Notes: a model not told the origin generated them from the letters alone. A stretch of 64,000 nt of DNA from an uncultured Chryseobacterium sp. (GCA_913778085.1 CAJYXJ010000065.1:122326-186325); one strand, 5' to 3'; numbered from the stretch's first letter, positions 26,985 to 36,473 are shown. A program made the numbers and translations.

Positions 26985-27191
26985 GTGTCTAAAGTAAGTT
27001 TAAATAGGATAAAGTCTGTTCTGGTTGAAAAAAACAAGACCAGTAAGGAGCTGGCCCGTCATTTGGGTAAAACGGAATCAACGGTTTCCCGTTGGTGCAC
27101 GAATGAGGTCCAGCCGTCTGTAGAAACGCTTTACGAAATCTCAAAATTTTTGAAGATTGATATCCGGGAGTTACTGGTATCAACACTATAA
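26985..27191 (+). CDS. Small XRE-type helix-turn-helix protein
   Basis: 68 residues from GTG at 26985; no ATG is in frame. Nearly the whole protein is an HTH_3 domain (SKELARHLGKTESTVSRWCTNEVQPSVETLYEISKFLKIDIRELL). It is divergent from the SymE-like gene across a 148-bp AT-rich spacer with a -7-like GATATTTG just upstream. It probably represses itself and the SymE gene, as in a toxin-antitoxin or restriction-controller style circuit; that role is inferred from position. Confidence 0.8.
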   Translation: MSKVSLNRIKSVLVEKNKTSKELARHLGKTESTVSRWCTNEVQPSVETLYEISKFLKIDIRELLVSTL

Positions 27192-27322
27192 ATTGGTGAT
27201 TAATCCTTATCGGAACTTAAAAATAATTCTGATTTGAAGACAGATGATTGTCTGTAGACTGATCAGACTATTTGATGGATGAGTTCCTTTTTACCATCCA
27301 TCCCCATCTCCAAACTTCTTCG

Positions 27323-27330
27323 TATCTTTG
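27323..27330 (+). promoter_or_regulatory. -7 promoter box of speB
   Basis: TATCTTTG, full match, 27 nt before the ATG at 27358. Confidence 0.6.
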
Positions 27331-27357
27331 CCGAAATCATTTAATTCTACACGAAAC

Positions 27358-28215
27358 ATGAAGACATACGCAGGAATTCCTGAAGAAAATGCATCATTGG
27401 AAAACTCGAAAGTAATGCTGGTAACCGTTCCTTACGACGGAACCTCAACCTGGGGAAAAGGGGCTGACAAAGGCCCGGAATTGTTTCTGGATGCTTCCGA
27501 AAACATGGAGCTTTACGATATCGAAACGCAGACGGAACCATACCTTGAAGGGGTTTATTTGGCAGGAGAAATTTCTGAAAATTCGACGCCGGAAGCGATG
27601 ACGGAAGCGGTCTATCAGAAAACAAAAGAGCTTTTGAATAATGACGGAAAATTATTCACGCTTTTCGGGGGGGAACATTCCGTTTCAATCGGTTCGATCC
27701 GTGCCGTAGGGGAAAAGTTTGAGAACTTAACCGTTCTTCAGCTGGATGCGCATACCGATCTCCGTCCGGAATTCCACGGTTCTGCTTCCAATCATGCGTG
27801 TGCGGTTTTTGAAGCCAATCAGAAACATAATCTGGTACAGGTGGGAATCCGATCCATGGATGTTGAAGAGGTTGAATATCTGCCGGAAGGAAGGGTGTTT
27901 TTCGCTCATGAAATTGCCAACAACGAGAATTGGGTAAATGACGTTCTGGAAAAAGTTTCAGGAAACGTATATATTACCATCGACCTTGATGCCTTCGATC
28001 CTTCGCTTTGCCCGTCTACGGGGACTCCGGAACCGGGCGGTTTACAATGGTATCCGACATTGGAGTTATTAAGAAAAGTATTTGAAAAATGTAATGTTGT
28101 GGCTTTTGATATTGTAGAATTAATGGATTCTCCGATGGCAAAACCAAGTGCATTCCTGGCGGCAAAGTTATATTACAAAATGCTGGCGTACTACCATATT
28201 TATAACAACAACTAA
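27358..28215 (+). CDS. speB: Agmatinase (ureohydrolase family)
   Basis: 285 residues. Hydrolyses agmatine to putrescine and urea with a binuclear Mn centre. Ligand motifs are GGEHSVS (His near 109), DAHTDLRPEFHG (Asp/His/Asp) and ITIDLDAFDPS (two Asp). Start is ATG at 27358; the in-frame TTG at 27328 lies in the promoter -7 box. With the arginine decarboxylase at 19969 it completes the arginine-agmatine-putrescine route. The caspase/SymE insert lies between the two. Confidence 0.92.
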   Translation: MKTYAGIPEENASLENSKVMLVTVPYDGTSTWGKGADKGPELFLDASENMELYDIETQTEPYLEGVYLAGEISENSTPEAMTEAVYQKTKELLNNDGKLFTLFGGEHSVSIGSIRAVGEKFENLTVLQLDAHTDLRPEFHGSASNHACAVFEANQKHNLVQVGIRSMDVEEVEYLPEGRVFFAHEIANNENWVNDVLEKVSGNVYITIDLDAFDPSLCPSTGTPEPGGLQWYPTLELLRKVFEKCNVVAFDIVELMDSPMAKPSAFLAAKLYYKMLAYYHIYNNN

Positions 28216-28281
28216 ATTACGCAGGAAACGGATTTTTTCTTCCGTCTGTTCTTCGGAAATTTGTGAGGTAAATAAACGAAT

Positions 28282-29139
28282 ATGTCCACACAAAATCAGA
28301 TCGATTACGAAAGAATTGCCAAAGCGATAGATTATATCCGGAGCAATTTCAAGCTTCAGCCTGGTTTGGAGCAGGTAGCGGAAGAAATCAGTTTGAGTCC
28401 GGCCCATTTTCAGAAGATGTTTTCCGATTGGGCGGGTACGAGTCCGAAAAAATTTCTGCAGTTCATCAGTCTTGAGCACGCTAAAAATTTACTTAAGGAG
28501 GAGAAAGCGAGTTTGTTTGATACGGCTTATGAGACGGGACTTTCGAGCACGAGCCGGCTGCATGACCTGTTTATAAAAATCGAAGGCATGTCTCCGGCAG
28601 AATATAAAAACGGGGGAAAAAGCCTTAGGATCAATTACAGTTTTTCCGGAAGCCCGTTCGGAAATGTGATTGTAGCTTCCACCGAAAAAGGAATCTGCTA
28701 TCTGGCTTTTGAGAACGATCAAACCAAAGCATTGGGAGATTTACGGGCTAAATTTCCCAATGCTTCTTTTTTTGAACGGAAGGATAATTTTCAAAAAAAC
28801 GCATTGTCTATTTTCAATAAAGACTGGACGGAGCTTACCACCATTAAGCTCCACCTTAAAGGCACCGATTTTCAGTTGAAAGTCTGGGAAAGCCTGTTGA
28901 CCATTCCTATGGGGAAATTATCGACTTATGGAAAGCTTGCTGAGAAAATCGGACACTCCAAAGCCTCAAGAGCAGTAGGGACGGCAATCGGCAGTAACCC
29001 GGTAGCATTCCTGATTCCCTGTCACCGGGTGATCCAGTCTTCCGGGAAACTTGGCGGCTACATGTGGGGAAGCGAAAGAAAGCAGCTGATGATCGGATGG
29101 GAGAGTTCCAGGGTTGATCCCGATTTTAAACACGAATAG
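28282..29139 (+). CDS. Methylated-DNA--protein-cysteine methyltransferase with AraC domain (Ada-like)
   Basis: 285 residues. Residues 1 to about 110 are an AraC-type HTH pair (AIDYIRSNFKLQPGLEQVAEEISLSPAHFQKMF split over two helices), and 120-285 an O6-alkylguanine-DNA alkyltransferase with the acceptor Cys in IPCHRVIQ and the preceding helix KASRAVGTAIGSNP. The N-terminal Cys-rich Ada domain that senses methyl-phosphotriesters is missing, so activation must rely on the remaining domains. It sits one gene before AlkB, giving a small alkylation-repair cluster. Confidence 0.93.
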   Translation: MSTQNQIDYERIAKAIDYIRSNFKLQPGLEQVAEEISLSPAHFQKMFSDWAGTSPKKFLQFISLEHAKNLLKEEKASLFDTAYETGLSSTSRLHDLFIKIEGMSPAEYKNGGKSLRINYSFSGSPFGNVIVASTEKGICYLAFENDQTKALGDLRAKFPNASFFERKDNFQKNALSIFNKDWTELTTIKLHLKGTDFQLKVWESLLTIPMGKLSTYGKLAEKIGHSKASRAVGTAIGSNPVAFLIPCHRVIQSSGKLGGYMWGSERKQLMIGWESSRVDPDFKHE

Positions 29140-29483
29140 CAAAAATTTTTGCACGAATTAATACAGTTGTTTCAGTGTCTTAAAAAATAATGGAATTCGA
29201 TTGCGATCAATAAGTAGATAACATATTAACGAACTTAAAATATTAATTTTCTCATAGATTGGTTGATTACTCAGATTTATTTTATCGCAAGGTTAAACAA
29301 AGATTACATTTATTGAAATGCATATAAAAGATAAACGAAAGGCGTTTCACTTAACCAGGTAATACAAATAACGCTCACTTTGTATTCAATTCGTTTTAAT
29401 TACAACCGTTTTCTATAAAATCTGAATTCTAATTTCTTTTCAGATTTCTGTAAAAACATCAAACATCAAAACCTTAAACTTTT
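29140..29483. other. 344-bp AT-rich gap between the Ada-like gene and alkB
   Basis: No gene, hairpin or repeat stands out; AT-rich leader of alkB. Confidence 0.6.
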
Positions 29484-30095
29484 ATGCTCAGCCTGTTTGA
29501 AGATCCATCGGAAAATCCTGCCAACCTGCTTCCAAAAGACGGAACCGTCCATTATTACGGGAAAATTTTTAATAAGGAAAAGTCGGATTTTTATTATGAT
29601 TATTTATTCCACCACATTCCGTGGGAAAATGATGAAGCGATTATTTTCGGAAAGTTGATTATTACCAAGAGAAAAGTGGCCTGGTTTGGGGACAGACCTT
29701 TTGAGTATACCTATTCCAAACGGACAAAACATGCAAAATCCTGGACGCCGGAATTACTGGAACTGAAAAGGAAGTGTGAAGAAGTTACCGGAGAAACCTA
29801 CAACTCCTGCCTGCTGAACCTGTACCACGATGGAAACGAAGGGATGGCCTATCACAGCGATGCCGAAAAAGACCTGAAAAAGCATGGGGCGATTGCTTCA
29901 TTAACGTTCGGTGCCGAAAGGAAATTTCTGTTCAGGCATAAAACGGAAAACGAAAAGGCAGAGGTATTTCTCGAAAACGGAAGCCTGCTGGTGATGAAAG
30001 GAAGTACCCAGGACCATTGGCTGCACCGGCTGCCCACGACCACCAAAGTAAAATCACCAAGGGTAAACCTGACGTTCCGGACGATTGCGGAGTAA
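29484..30095 (+). CDS. alkB: AlkB-family Fe(II)/2-oxoglutarate dioxygenase
   Basis: 203 residues. Oxidatively removes alkyl groups from N1-methyladenine and N3-methylcytosine. The jelly-roll ligands are visible as His-x-Asp in AYHSDAEKDL, the distal His in DHWLHRLP and the 2-oxoglutarate-binding Arg motif SPRVNLTFR. The N-terminal region WFGDRPFEYTYS and NLYHDGNEGMAYHSD agree with the bacterial/ABH2-like subgroup. It is 344 nt after the Ada-like gene and could be regulated with it. Confidence 0.92.
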   Translation: MLSLFEDPSENPANLLPKDGTVHYYGKIFNKEKSDFYYDYLFHHIPWENDEAIIFGKLIITKRKVAWFGDRPFEYTYSKRTKHAKSWTPELLELKRKCEEVTGETYNSCLLNLYHDGNEGMAYHSDAEKDLKKHGAIASLTFGAERKFLFRHKTENEKAEVFLENGSLLVMKGSTQDHWLHRLPTTTKVKSPRVNLTFRTIAE

Positions 30096-30171
30096 TTTTT
30101 TAACCACAAAAGGTGCAAAAGCTTTTAACGCATGAGACCCATAAGATTTTCATGTTTTCTGCTTTGCGCCG

Positions 30172-30402
30172 TGGACTTTGCGTTCATCATTAACTCCAAA
30201 GTTTTAAAATCTTTGATTTTAACCTTATATGTTCTAAAATATTTTCAAACTATTCAAATCTTCTCTGTGACTTATGTGATAAAATAAAGCAGCATCATCT
30301 GTGAAAATCTGTGCAGATCTGTGGGAGATTCTCTTACTATCAATAGCCAAATTTTTCCGTTATTTCTCTAATACTAAGTTTAGATTCCCTGCGGGAATGA
30401 CA
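30172..30402. repeat. 231-bp direct repeat, copy 1
   Basis: From TGGACTTTGCGTTCATC to GATTCCCTGCGGGAATGACA. Same length as copy 2, which lies 348 bp further on, with only a handful of substitutions. Confidence 0.9.
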
Positions 30403-30519
30403 GATTCGACGCAGTCAATGACAAACAAAGTGCTGAAATCATGACTCAATATAATTCTAAGGAATATCTTTCCGGTGGCTAAGCGGAGTCGAAGCCATGT
30501 TATTAGTACATTTCCTCCC

Positions 30520-30750
30520 TGGACTTTGCGTTCATCATTAACTCCAAAGTTTTAAAATCTTTGATTTTAACCTTATGTGTTCTAAAATATTTTCAAACTA
30601 TTCAAATCTTCTCTGTGACTTATGTGATAAAATAAAGCAGCATCATCTGTGAAAATCTGTGCAGATCTGTAGGAGATTCTTTTACCATCAATAGCCAAAT
30701 TTTTCCGTTATTTCTCTAATACTAAGTTTAGATTCCCTGCGGGAATGACA
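30520..30750. repeat. 231-bp direct repeat, copy 2
   Basis: Differs from copy 1 by about four to five bases (for example TTATAT/TTATGT and GTGGGAG/GTAGGAG). No indel between the copies. Confidence 0.9.
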
Positions 30751-30820
30751 ACAGCACGCTTAAAACAAGTAATTTGTTACTGATTATATCAAACCTTCGA
30801 TTTTCTTACGAATTTCAACG

Positions 30821-30862
30821 CAAATTTTTCCGTTATTTTTTAGATTCCCTGCGGGAATGACA
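30821..30862. repeat. Decayed third fragment of the 231-bp repeat
   Basis: CAAATTTTTCCGTTATT directly joined to TTAGATTCCCTGCGGGAATG; the roughly 14 bases between these in copies 1 and 2 are missing. Confidence 0.75.
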
Positions 30863-30937
30863 ACCGTTTTGTTTAATATTAAAAAGCGTAACCTAATTGA
30901 AAGACCTGAGCCATCTACAGAAATCTGTGGGAGACAA

Positions 30938-30970
30938 AAAAGGTAGCTTCGAGACCCTCAGCTACCTTTT
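30938..30970 (-). terminator. Terminator of the CocE/NonD gene
   Basis: AAAAGGTAGCT / AGCTACCTTTT with an 11-nt loop. On the minus strand it sits 4 nt after the stop codon and is followed by T-rich sequence. Confidence 0.85.
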
Positions 30971-30973
30971 GTT

Positions 30974-32830
30974 TTATTTTAAAACTTCCACTTCAATCGC
31001 ACTGTCATCAAATACTTTGATAAAGGCTTTCGTGTAATCCTCTTTCGTGGCGAAATTCGGATTGTCCATAAATTTTTGCGGATTGATCGCGAAGAGCGGG
31101 AACCAGGTCGAAGAAATCTGGATCTGGATCTTATGCCCTTTCTTGAAGGTATGGACCACATCCTGCAGCCTGAAATTCACAGCGGTTTTCTGATTCGGAA
31201 TTAAGGCTTCCGCTTTTTCCCTGGAATTTCTGAACCTGGCCGGCATAATTTCGCTTCGGACCATCTGGTGGTAGTTTCCGTAGATCACACCCTCTTTCTT
31301 TTCAGCAGGCTTGAAATCTTCAGGATAAACGTCGATCAATTTCACTGCAAAATCGGCGTCGGTAGAGGAGGAGGCAATGTTTAGTTTAGCCATAATTTCA
31401 CCGGCCAATGTAAGATCTTCTGCCAGAACGTCCGTGGTGAAAGTCAGTACATCCGGCCGGCCTTCTGCGAAACGCTGGTCTTCCGACATGTAATTTCTTG
31501 GAGTGAAGCCATTGAAATCTTTTAAATTTTCAGAGCTTAAAACCGGATTGTCCGGGTCGCTGTAATATTCTGAAAAACCTGGCCCAGCTATATTTTTCAA
31601 GGTACCGCCGGACAGGTAGAAGTTTACTTTTGTCGCTTCTTTCGGCGGGTAAGAGGTGAATTCCCTCCATTGCTTTGCACCGGTATCATACATCATGGCT
31701 TCCGGTAAACCCGCATCCTGCCTGGTATTTCCTTTTAAATAATGGTTAAAGAATTTCGTTTCCAGGTTTTTCTGGTAATAAGTGGCAATGCTGTCGCCGA
31801 AATAGATCTGGTTGTGGAAATGTTTTCCCTGTTCATAAGCCCAGGCTCCGTGGGAAAAAGGCCCCATAACGATGGTATTTTTCGCTTTCGGGCTCGTCTT
31901 TTCGATGGTTTTATAGATATTCAGCGGTCCGGAAAGGTCTTCCGCATCAAACCATCCACCAACGGTCATTACGGCATGGTTGACGTTTTTTAGATGAGGC
32001 AATAAACTTCTTTTCTGCCAGAACTCATCGTAATTGGTGTGGTTCATAATCTCCGTCATGAAGAAATTATTTTTATAATATTTCTCGTAGCCATCCTTTA
32101 AAGTTCCCATATCGCGGTAGAATTTCAGCCCGTCTTCAGAAGTGGCTTTAATCATCGAATCATTGTACCAGGCTTTATTTTCAGGCCTGGTCTTCTGAAC
32201 CCCGAAAACGGGGAACGTCCTGAAGTAGCCCAGCATAATCTTTCCGTTGTGCAGGAAATCGTCGTTCCAGAAATCGGAGATCGGGGCCTGAGGCGAAGAG
32301 GCTACCAAAGCCGGGTGCTGGGCAAGCACCCCTGCCGCCGTGTAAAATCCGGGATAGGAAGTTCCGTATTGTCCTGCTTTTCCGTTATTGTCTTTGATGT
32401 TTTTTACCAGCCAGTCGATGGTATCGTAGGTATCGGTGCTTTCATCGACGTCTTTTTTCGTTTTATGGTCGACCTGCGGTGTCATATTGGTGAAGGTTCC
32501 TTCGCTCATATACCTTCCGCGGACATCCTGGTAGACGAAAATATATTTGTCGTTCATCAGATACGGATTCGGGCCCAGCTTGGTCCGGTATTCGTTTTCA
32601 CCGTACGGCGCCACGCTGTAGCAGGTTCTCTGCATCAGGAACGGGTATTTGTTTTTGCCGGAAATATCTTTGGGAATATAAACGGAGGTAAAGAGTTTCA
32701 CCCCGTCACGCATCGGAATATAAATCTCTTTTTTAGTAAAATTATCCTTTACAAAAGTATCGGGCTGTTTATTCTGCGAAACTGCCAAAACAAACAGGAA
32801 GGCAAACCACATGGAAAAATGTCTCTTCAT
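30974..32830 (-). CDS. CocE/NonD-family hydrolase (alpha-amino acid ester hydrolase-like)
   Basis: 618 residues with a Sec signal peptide (MKRHFSMWFAFLFVLAVSQ). An X-Pro dipeptidyl-peptidase-like alpha/beta hydrolase domain spans about 35-350: RDGVKLFTSVYIP, GTSYPGFYTA (nucleophile Ser), GGWFDAEDL (Asp) and GPFSHGAWA (His). The C-terminal part, about 370-610, is the jelly-roll PepX_C domain. Length and motifs fit the alpha-amino acid ester hydrolase / glutaryl-7-ACA acylase group rather than cocaine esterase. Periplasmic location expected. Substrate unknown. Confidence 0.88.
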   Translation of the reverse strand: MKRHFSMWFAFLFVLAVSQNKQPDTFVKDNFTKKEIYIPMRDGVKLFTSVYIPKDISGKNKYPFLMQRTCYSVAPYGENEYRTKLGPNPYLMNDKYIFVYQDVRGRYMSEGTFTNMTPQVDHKTKKDVDESTDTYDTIDWLVKNIKDNNGKAGQYGTSYPGFYTAAGVLAQHPALVASSPQAPISDFWNDDFLHNGKIMLGYFRTFPVFGVQKTRPENKAWYNDSMIKATSEDGLKFYRDMGTLKDGYEKYYKNNFFMTEIMNHTNYDEFWQKRSLLPHLKNVNHAVMTVGGWFDAEDLSGPLNIYKTIEKTSPKAKNTIVMGPFSHGAWAYEQGKHFHNQIYFGDSIATYYQKNLETKFFNHYLKGNTRQDAGLPEAMMYDTGAKQWREFTSYPPKEATKVNFYLSGGTLKNIAGPGFSEYYSDPDNPVLSSENLKDFNGFTPRNYMSEDQRFAEGRPDVLTFTTDVLAEDLTLAGEIMAKLNIASSSTDADFAVKLIDVYPEDFKPAEKKEGVIYGNYHQMVRSEIMPARFRNSREKAEALIPNQKTAVNFRLQDVVHTFKKGHKIQIQISSTWFPLFAINPQKFMDNPNFATKEDYTKAFIKVFDDSAIEVEVLK

Positions 32831-32967
32831 TGTCTAAAAATTTGATGCTAATTTAATCATAATTGTTTTCGGTTAAGAATTCAGTTAATTAAAATGATAA
32901 AAAAGGTGTTTTCAGGAATCTTTGATAAGATTGTTTGCCGGGTGAAAGCTTGTACGACGGCTCAGGG

Positions 32968-35685
32968 TCACATTTTCTTTCCGCCGAACTTATTCAATTT
33001 AAAGGTAAGGGAAAGCATAACGTATCTTTTCAGAATCAGGTCTTCACGGTCTTCCACATAAGAGGCGGCAATGGTTCTCCGGACGCTTTGGTTTTGGTTT
33101 AGGACATCATAGACTTTTACTCTCGCCGTGAGCTGCTTTTTATAAAATGAATAGCCGATGCCCGAATTCAGGAAATAAAAATCCCTTTTGAAGCCCGGCG
33201 CAATGTTTGAGCTGGTATTGTATTCAAAATCGTTTTCAAAGATCAGGTTTGTTTTCAGGAAATAATTGGTGAGCTCTACTCTGAAGGTCTGATAGGTATT
33301 TCTGATGCTTTCCACGCTGTAATTCTGATAATCGGAAAAAGAATAATTCAGCGTATAAGACGGTTTTATATTGATTTTATCCTTTTTATCATACGTCACA
33401 GTGATTCCGGGATTCAGGACGTAAGAATTCCCGGTAAACAGCTGGCCATTGATGAAGCCGCGGTTGTACCGGTAGCTGAGGCTGGTTCTCGGGCTGATCG
33501 TGATCTTTTCATCCTTCCATTTAAACGTTTTGCTGAAACCGCCCGAAAAATTGGCACTTTTATTCCCGCTGATGTTGGCATAAGTAACAAACTGCTTTCC
33601 CGAATCATCATAATAGGAAAAGGCTGTCGTATCGTTGCTGTTGTAAGTAAAAGACAGGTTAACGTAATAATTAATATTTTTCGGAACATTGAAATTGCTG
33701 AAATAAAGACTCGTTCGGTTGTTCCAGGCGTTCTTCAGGCCGGGATTCCCCTGGTAGGTTACCAACGGATTAGATTCGTCCACATAAGGGATCAGCCGTT
33801 CCGATGAAGGAATGGTAAAGCTCGCCGAGTTATAGAGGTTTAGCCTCGAATTCTGCGAAAGCTTATATTGCAGGCCTGCATTGTAATCCGGCAGAACAAA
33901 GTTTCGGTGAAGTTCAAAATGTTGCCCGTTAAATAAGGCATTGTACTTCAGGTCGGTAAAATCCACATTTGCCGAAGCCCAGATATTGAATTTCTGTTTG
34001 TTGAGTTCAACAGTAACCTGTGGCGAAAGCTGGTGGTTCTTTTCCTGAGCGCTGTTCGATAAAACTGAATTATAGCTTGAATACTGTCCGGTAGCCGGAT
34101 CAAAATCATTCACCAGTCTGTCATTAAATGCATTGGTGGAATTATAGTTCAGTCCGAAATTGATATTCAGGGAATCGGAAACAGGCTCCGAATATTTTGT
34201 ATTGAAGCTGTAATTGTTGTTTTGCGATTTGGTTTGGATCAGCTGGTTCCTCAGATCTCTTTTGGCAGGATCTTCAACACCATTCTCATAGAAAAAGGTC
34301 CGGGAATCGGTAAGGTTCTTATTTTTATTCTGCGTAATCGATGTATTTAAACTGGAATACAAAGACCGTCCTTTTTTACCGAACTTTCTCGAATAATGGA
34401 TATTCGGATTAAACGAGTTGCTTTCCGAATCTGAGCTGCCGGAAGAATTGCTTTCGTTTAAAAGAACATCATTCCGGAAACTGGATGAAACCGATGATCG
34501 GGAACCTGTTGTTCTAGAATGTGAAAATGCCGGAGAAAAATAAATCGTGCTTAGCGTATCCGGTTTTATTTTCGCTGCCGAATTGAAATTATACTGCTCG
34601 GAACCGCTATCCGCCCGATTTTCGGAATCGGTTTTCAGATTATAATCCGGGAGGAAGGTGGTTCTTGAAATTTTTGATGCTGTCTGGAGGTCTGTTTCCG
34701 TCCGGGTAAGCCCAAAAGCATCGAGATCAATTTCCCTGTTCAGCTTATCGGAGTAATTTACGCCGATGGTGGTCGATTTCTGGATTCCTTTCATACCGTT
34801 TCCGGCTTGAGCATTACGCGAACTCCTGCCGCCATCATCTCCCGTATCTCCCCGCGAATTGACGTTGTTGGAAGAAAGCACGAGGCTGATTTTGCGTTTA
34901 TCCTTAAAATAACTCAGGAATCCGCTGCCTTCATATCTTTTACCTGAGCCGTAGCCAGCGGTAAGTCTTGATAGGAACCCTTTGTTTTTCTTATCGTCAA
35001 TGGTAAAATTGATGGTTGTATTTTCGGATTTAGGCGTTTTTCCGGTAAGCTCTTCTTCCCGGGTTTTGGTAGTTGTAAACTGGATATTTTTAATGATGTC
35101 CGCAGGAATATTCTTTAAAGCAATTTTTCCGTCCTTATCGAAAAAAGGCTTTCCGTTGATCATGATCTGGTCGACTGTTTTTCCGTTTGCCGTAATTTTC
35201 CCGTCGCTGTCGATTTCTACGCCGCCGATGTTTTTCAGGAGTTCTTCGATATTGCTGTCGGGACGTACCTTTATCGCAGCGGCATTAAATTCAATCGTAT
35301 CCTTCTTGATTTTGATGGGTGAAACAGTAAGTTTCACTTCCTCAATATCGGTTATCCTGTTTTTATGGAGTTCAATGGTTCCGGTATCGACGGATTGGCT
35401 GATTTCCTTGAAAATTTTGGAGTAAGAAATAAAATTTTCCGCATCCACTTTAAGGATGGACGATTCTTTCACTTCGCCGGTTTTTAATAAAAATTTACCT
35501 TCTTTATTGGTGGAGGTATAATTGATAATGGAGGAGTCTTTTTGTTTTAAAAGATATACCGTTGCATTTTCCATCGGCTTCTTCTCAGAATCCACAACTT
35601 TCCCGTCAATGCTGAGCTTCTGTCCGTTCAGTATTAAAAATTGAAATAAAAGTACCAGTAGCCACAGGATCTTCTTCATACTCAT
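32968..35685 (-). CDS. TonB-receptor-like outer-membrane beta-barrel protein
   Basis: 905 residues (903 if the second Met, MKKILWLL, is used). Signal peptide, then a carboxypeptidase-regulatory/CNA-B-like beta domain (about 22-105: LSIDGKVVDSEKKPMENATVYLL), a plug-like region (about 115-215: IKIKKDTIEFNA, VRPDSNIEELLKNIGGVEID, QIMINGKPFF) and a large barrel of the OMP_b-brl_3 type to the end (LTFKLNKFGGKKM). No TonB box or SusD partner is evident. A shortened paralogue lies directly upstream at 35757. The relation suggests tandem duplication. Confidence 0.88.
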   Translation of the reverse strand: MSMKKILWLLVLLFQFLILNGQKLSIDGKVVDSEKKPMENATVYLLKQKDSSIINYTSTNKEGKFLLKTGEVKESSILKVDAENFISYSKIFKEISQSVDTGTIELHKNRITDIEEVKLTVSPIKIKKDTIEFNAAAIKVRPDSNIEELLKNIGGVEIDSDGKITANGKTVDQIMINGKPFFDKDGKIALKNIPADIIKNIQFTTTKTREEELTGKTPKSENTTINFTIDDKKNKGFLSRLTAGYGSGKRYEGSGFLSYFKDKRKISLVLSSNNVNSRGDTGDDGGRSSRNAQAGNGMKGIQKSTTIGVNYSDKLNREIDLDAFGLTRTETDLQTASKISRTTFLPDYNLKTDSENRADSGSEQYNFNSAAKIKPDTLSTIYFSPAFSHSRTTGSRSSVSSSFRNDVLLNESNSSGSSDSESNSFNPNIHYSRKFGKKGRSLYSSLNTSITQNKNKNLTDSRTFFYENGVEDPAKRDLRNQLIQTKSQNNNYSFNTKYSEPVSDSLNINFGLNYNSTNAFNDRLVNDFDPATGQYSSYNSVLSNSAQEKNHQLSPQVTVELNKQKFNIWASANVDFTDLKYNALFNGQHFELHRNFVLPDYNAGLQYKLSQNSRLNLYNSASFTIPSSERLIPYVDESNPLVTYQGNPGLKNAWNNRTSLYFSNFNVPKNINYYVNLSFTYNSNDTTAFSYYDDSGKQFVTYANISGNKSANFSGGFSKTFKWKDEKITISPRTSLSYRYNRGFINGQLFTGNSYVLNPGITVTYDKKDKINIKPSYTLNYSFSDYQNYSVESIRNTYQTFRVELTNYFLKTNLIFENDFEYNTSSNIAPGFKRDFYFLNSGIGYSFYKKQLTARVKVYDVLNQNQSVRRTIAASYVEDREDLILKRYVMLSLTFKLNKFGGKKM

Positions 35686-35712
35686 CTTTTGAACGTGCTA
35701 AAATATAAAAAA

Positions 35713-35732
35713 ACATCCCTCGGAAGGGATGT
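35713..35732 (-). terminator. Terminator after the truncated barrel paralogue
   Basis: ACATCCCT / AGGGATGT with a CGGA loop; on the minus strand it is followed by TTTTTT. Confidence 0.8.
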
Positions 35733-35756
35733 CGGCAATTTAAAATAATTTTAAAT

Positions 35757-36344
35757 CTATGGGGTTTGTGTTTTGTTGCGTGCAAATTTGTTGAGCTTCA
35801 TCGTTAAGGAGAACATCACGTATCGTTTCAGGATCAGATCGTCCCGGTCCTCAAAATAGGTATTTGAGTCATTATCGATCTGCACCCCGGGAATCTGCTT
35901 CAGGAGTTTCTCAATTTTACTGTCCGGCCGTACTTTTATGGAAGAAGCATTAAACTCGATGGTATCTTTTTTGATTTTAACCGGTGAAGCGGTAAGCTTA
36001 ACCTCCTGAATATCGGTTACCGAATTTCTTTCAAGCTCTATTTCTCCCAAGGAAATAGACTTCCCGATATTTTCAAAGTTTTTGGAATACGAAACCATTT
36101 TTTCCGCATCTACTTTCAGGATGCTGGGCTCTGCAAGTTCGTCGGTTTTTAATGAGAAATTTCCTTCTCTGTTGGAGGATGTGTAATTGATGATGGAAAA
36201 ATCTTTCTTTTTCAGAAGATAAATGGTAGCATTTTCAACAGGTTTCTTTTCAAAGCTCAAAACTTTTCCGCTAAGGTTTAATTTTTGAGCATCGAGTGTT
36301 AGAATATTCAGCAATAAAACCAACAGCAATAAGCGTTTTCCCAT
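35757..36344 (-). pseudogene. Internally deleted paralogue of the adjacent beta-barrel protein
   Basis: 195 residues. The first 160 align throughout with the neighbour at 32968-35685 (signal peptide, LNLSGKVLSFEKKPVENATIYLLKKKD-type domain, VRPDSKIEKLLKQIPGVQID), then the sequence jumps in frame to FEDRDDLILKRYVMFSLTMKLNKF, which aligns with the last 30 residues of the neighbour. About 715 residues of plug and barrel are missing. The frame is intact and a terminator follows, so a short secreted product could still be made, but it cannot form a barrel. Called a pseudogene; a functional remnant is possible. Confidence 0.85.
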
Positions 36345-36473
36345 GAGTTTTTATGATTATCAGTGCTGCAAAATTATAGGAAAAAAGAGATGAAACAAAT
36401 AGTGCCGGCGTTAAATAGCGTTAATATTTATGTACTGAAATTGGGTTAACTGTTAAGTTTATCCAAAAAAATA

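Larger units (their letters stand above)
30096..30973. other. 878-bp repeat-rich intergenic region
   Basis: No coding frame. It holds two 231-bp direct repeats, a third decayed fragment at 30821-30862, a CTAAGCGGAGTCGAAG motif near 30480-30497 and the terminator of the CocE-like gene at 30938-30970. Confidence 0.8.

Noticed and set aside
24595-27200. Bacterial gasdermin partner for the caspase-like protease
   Set aside because: No adjacent gene of that type; the unknown protein at 11486 is 12 kb away and is only a speculative candidate.
30096-30973. Insertion sequence or CRISPR array in the repeat region
   Set aside because: Two long repeats plus a fragment without spacers or a transposase gene; not a CRISPR pattern.
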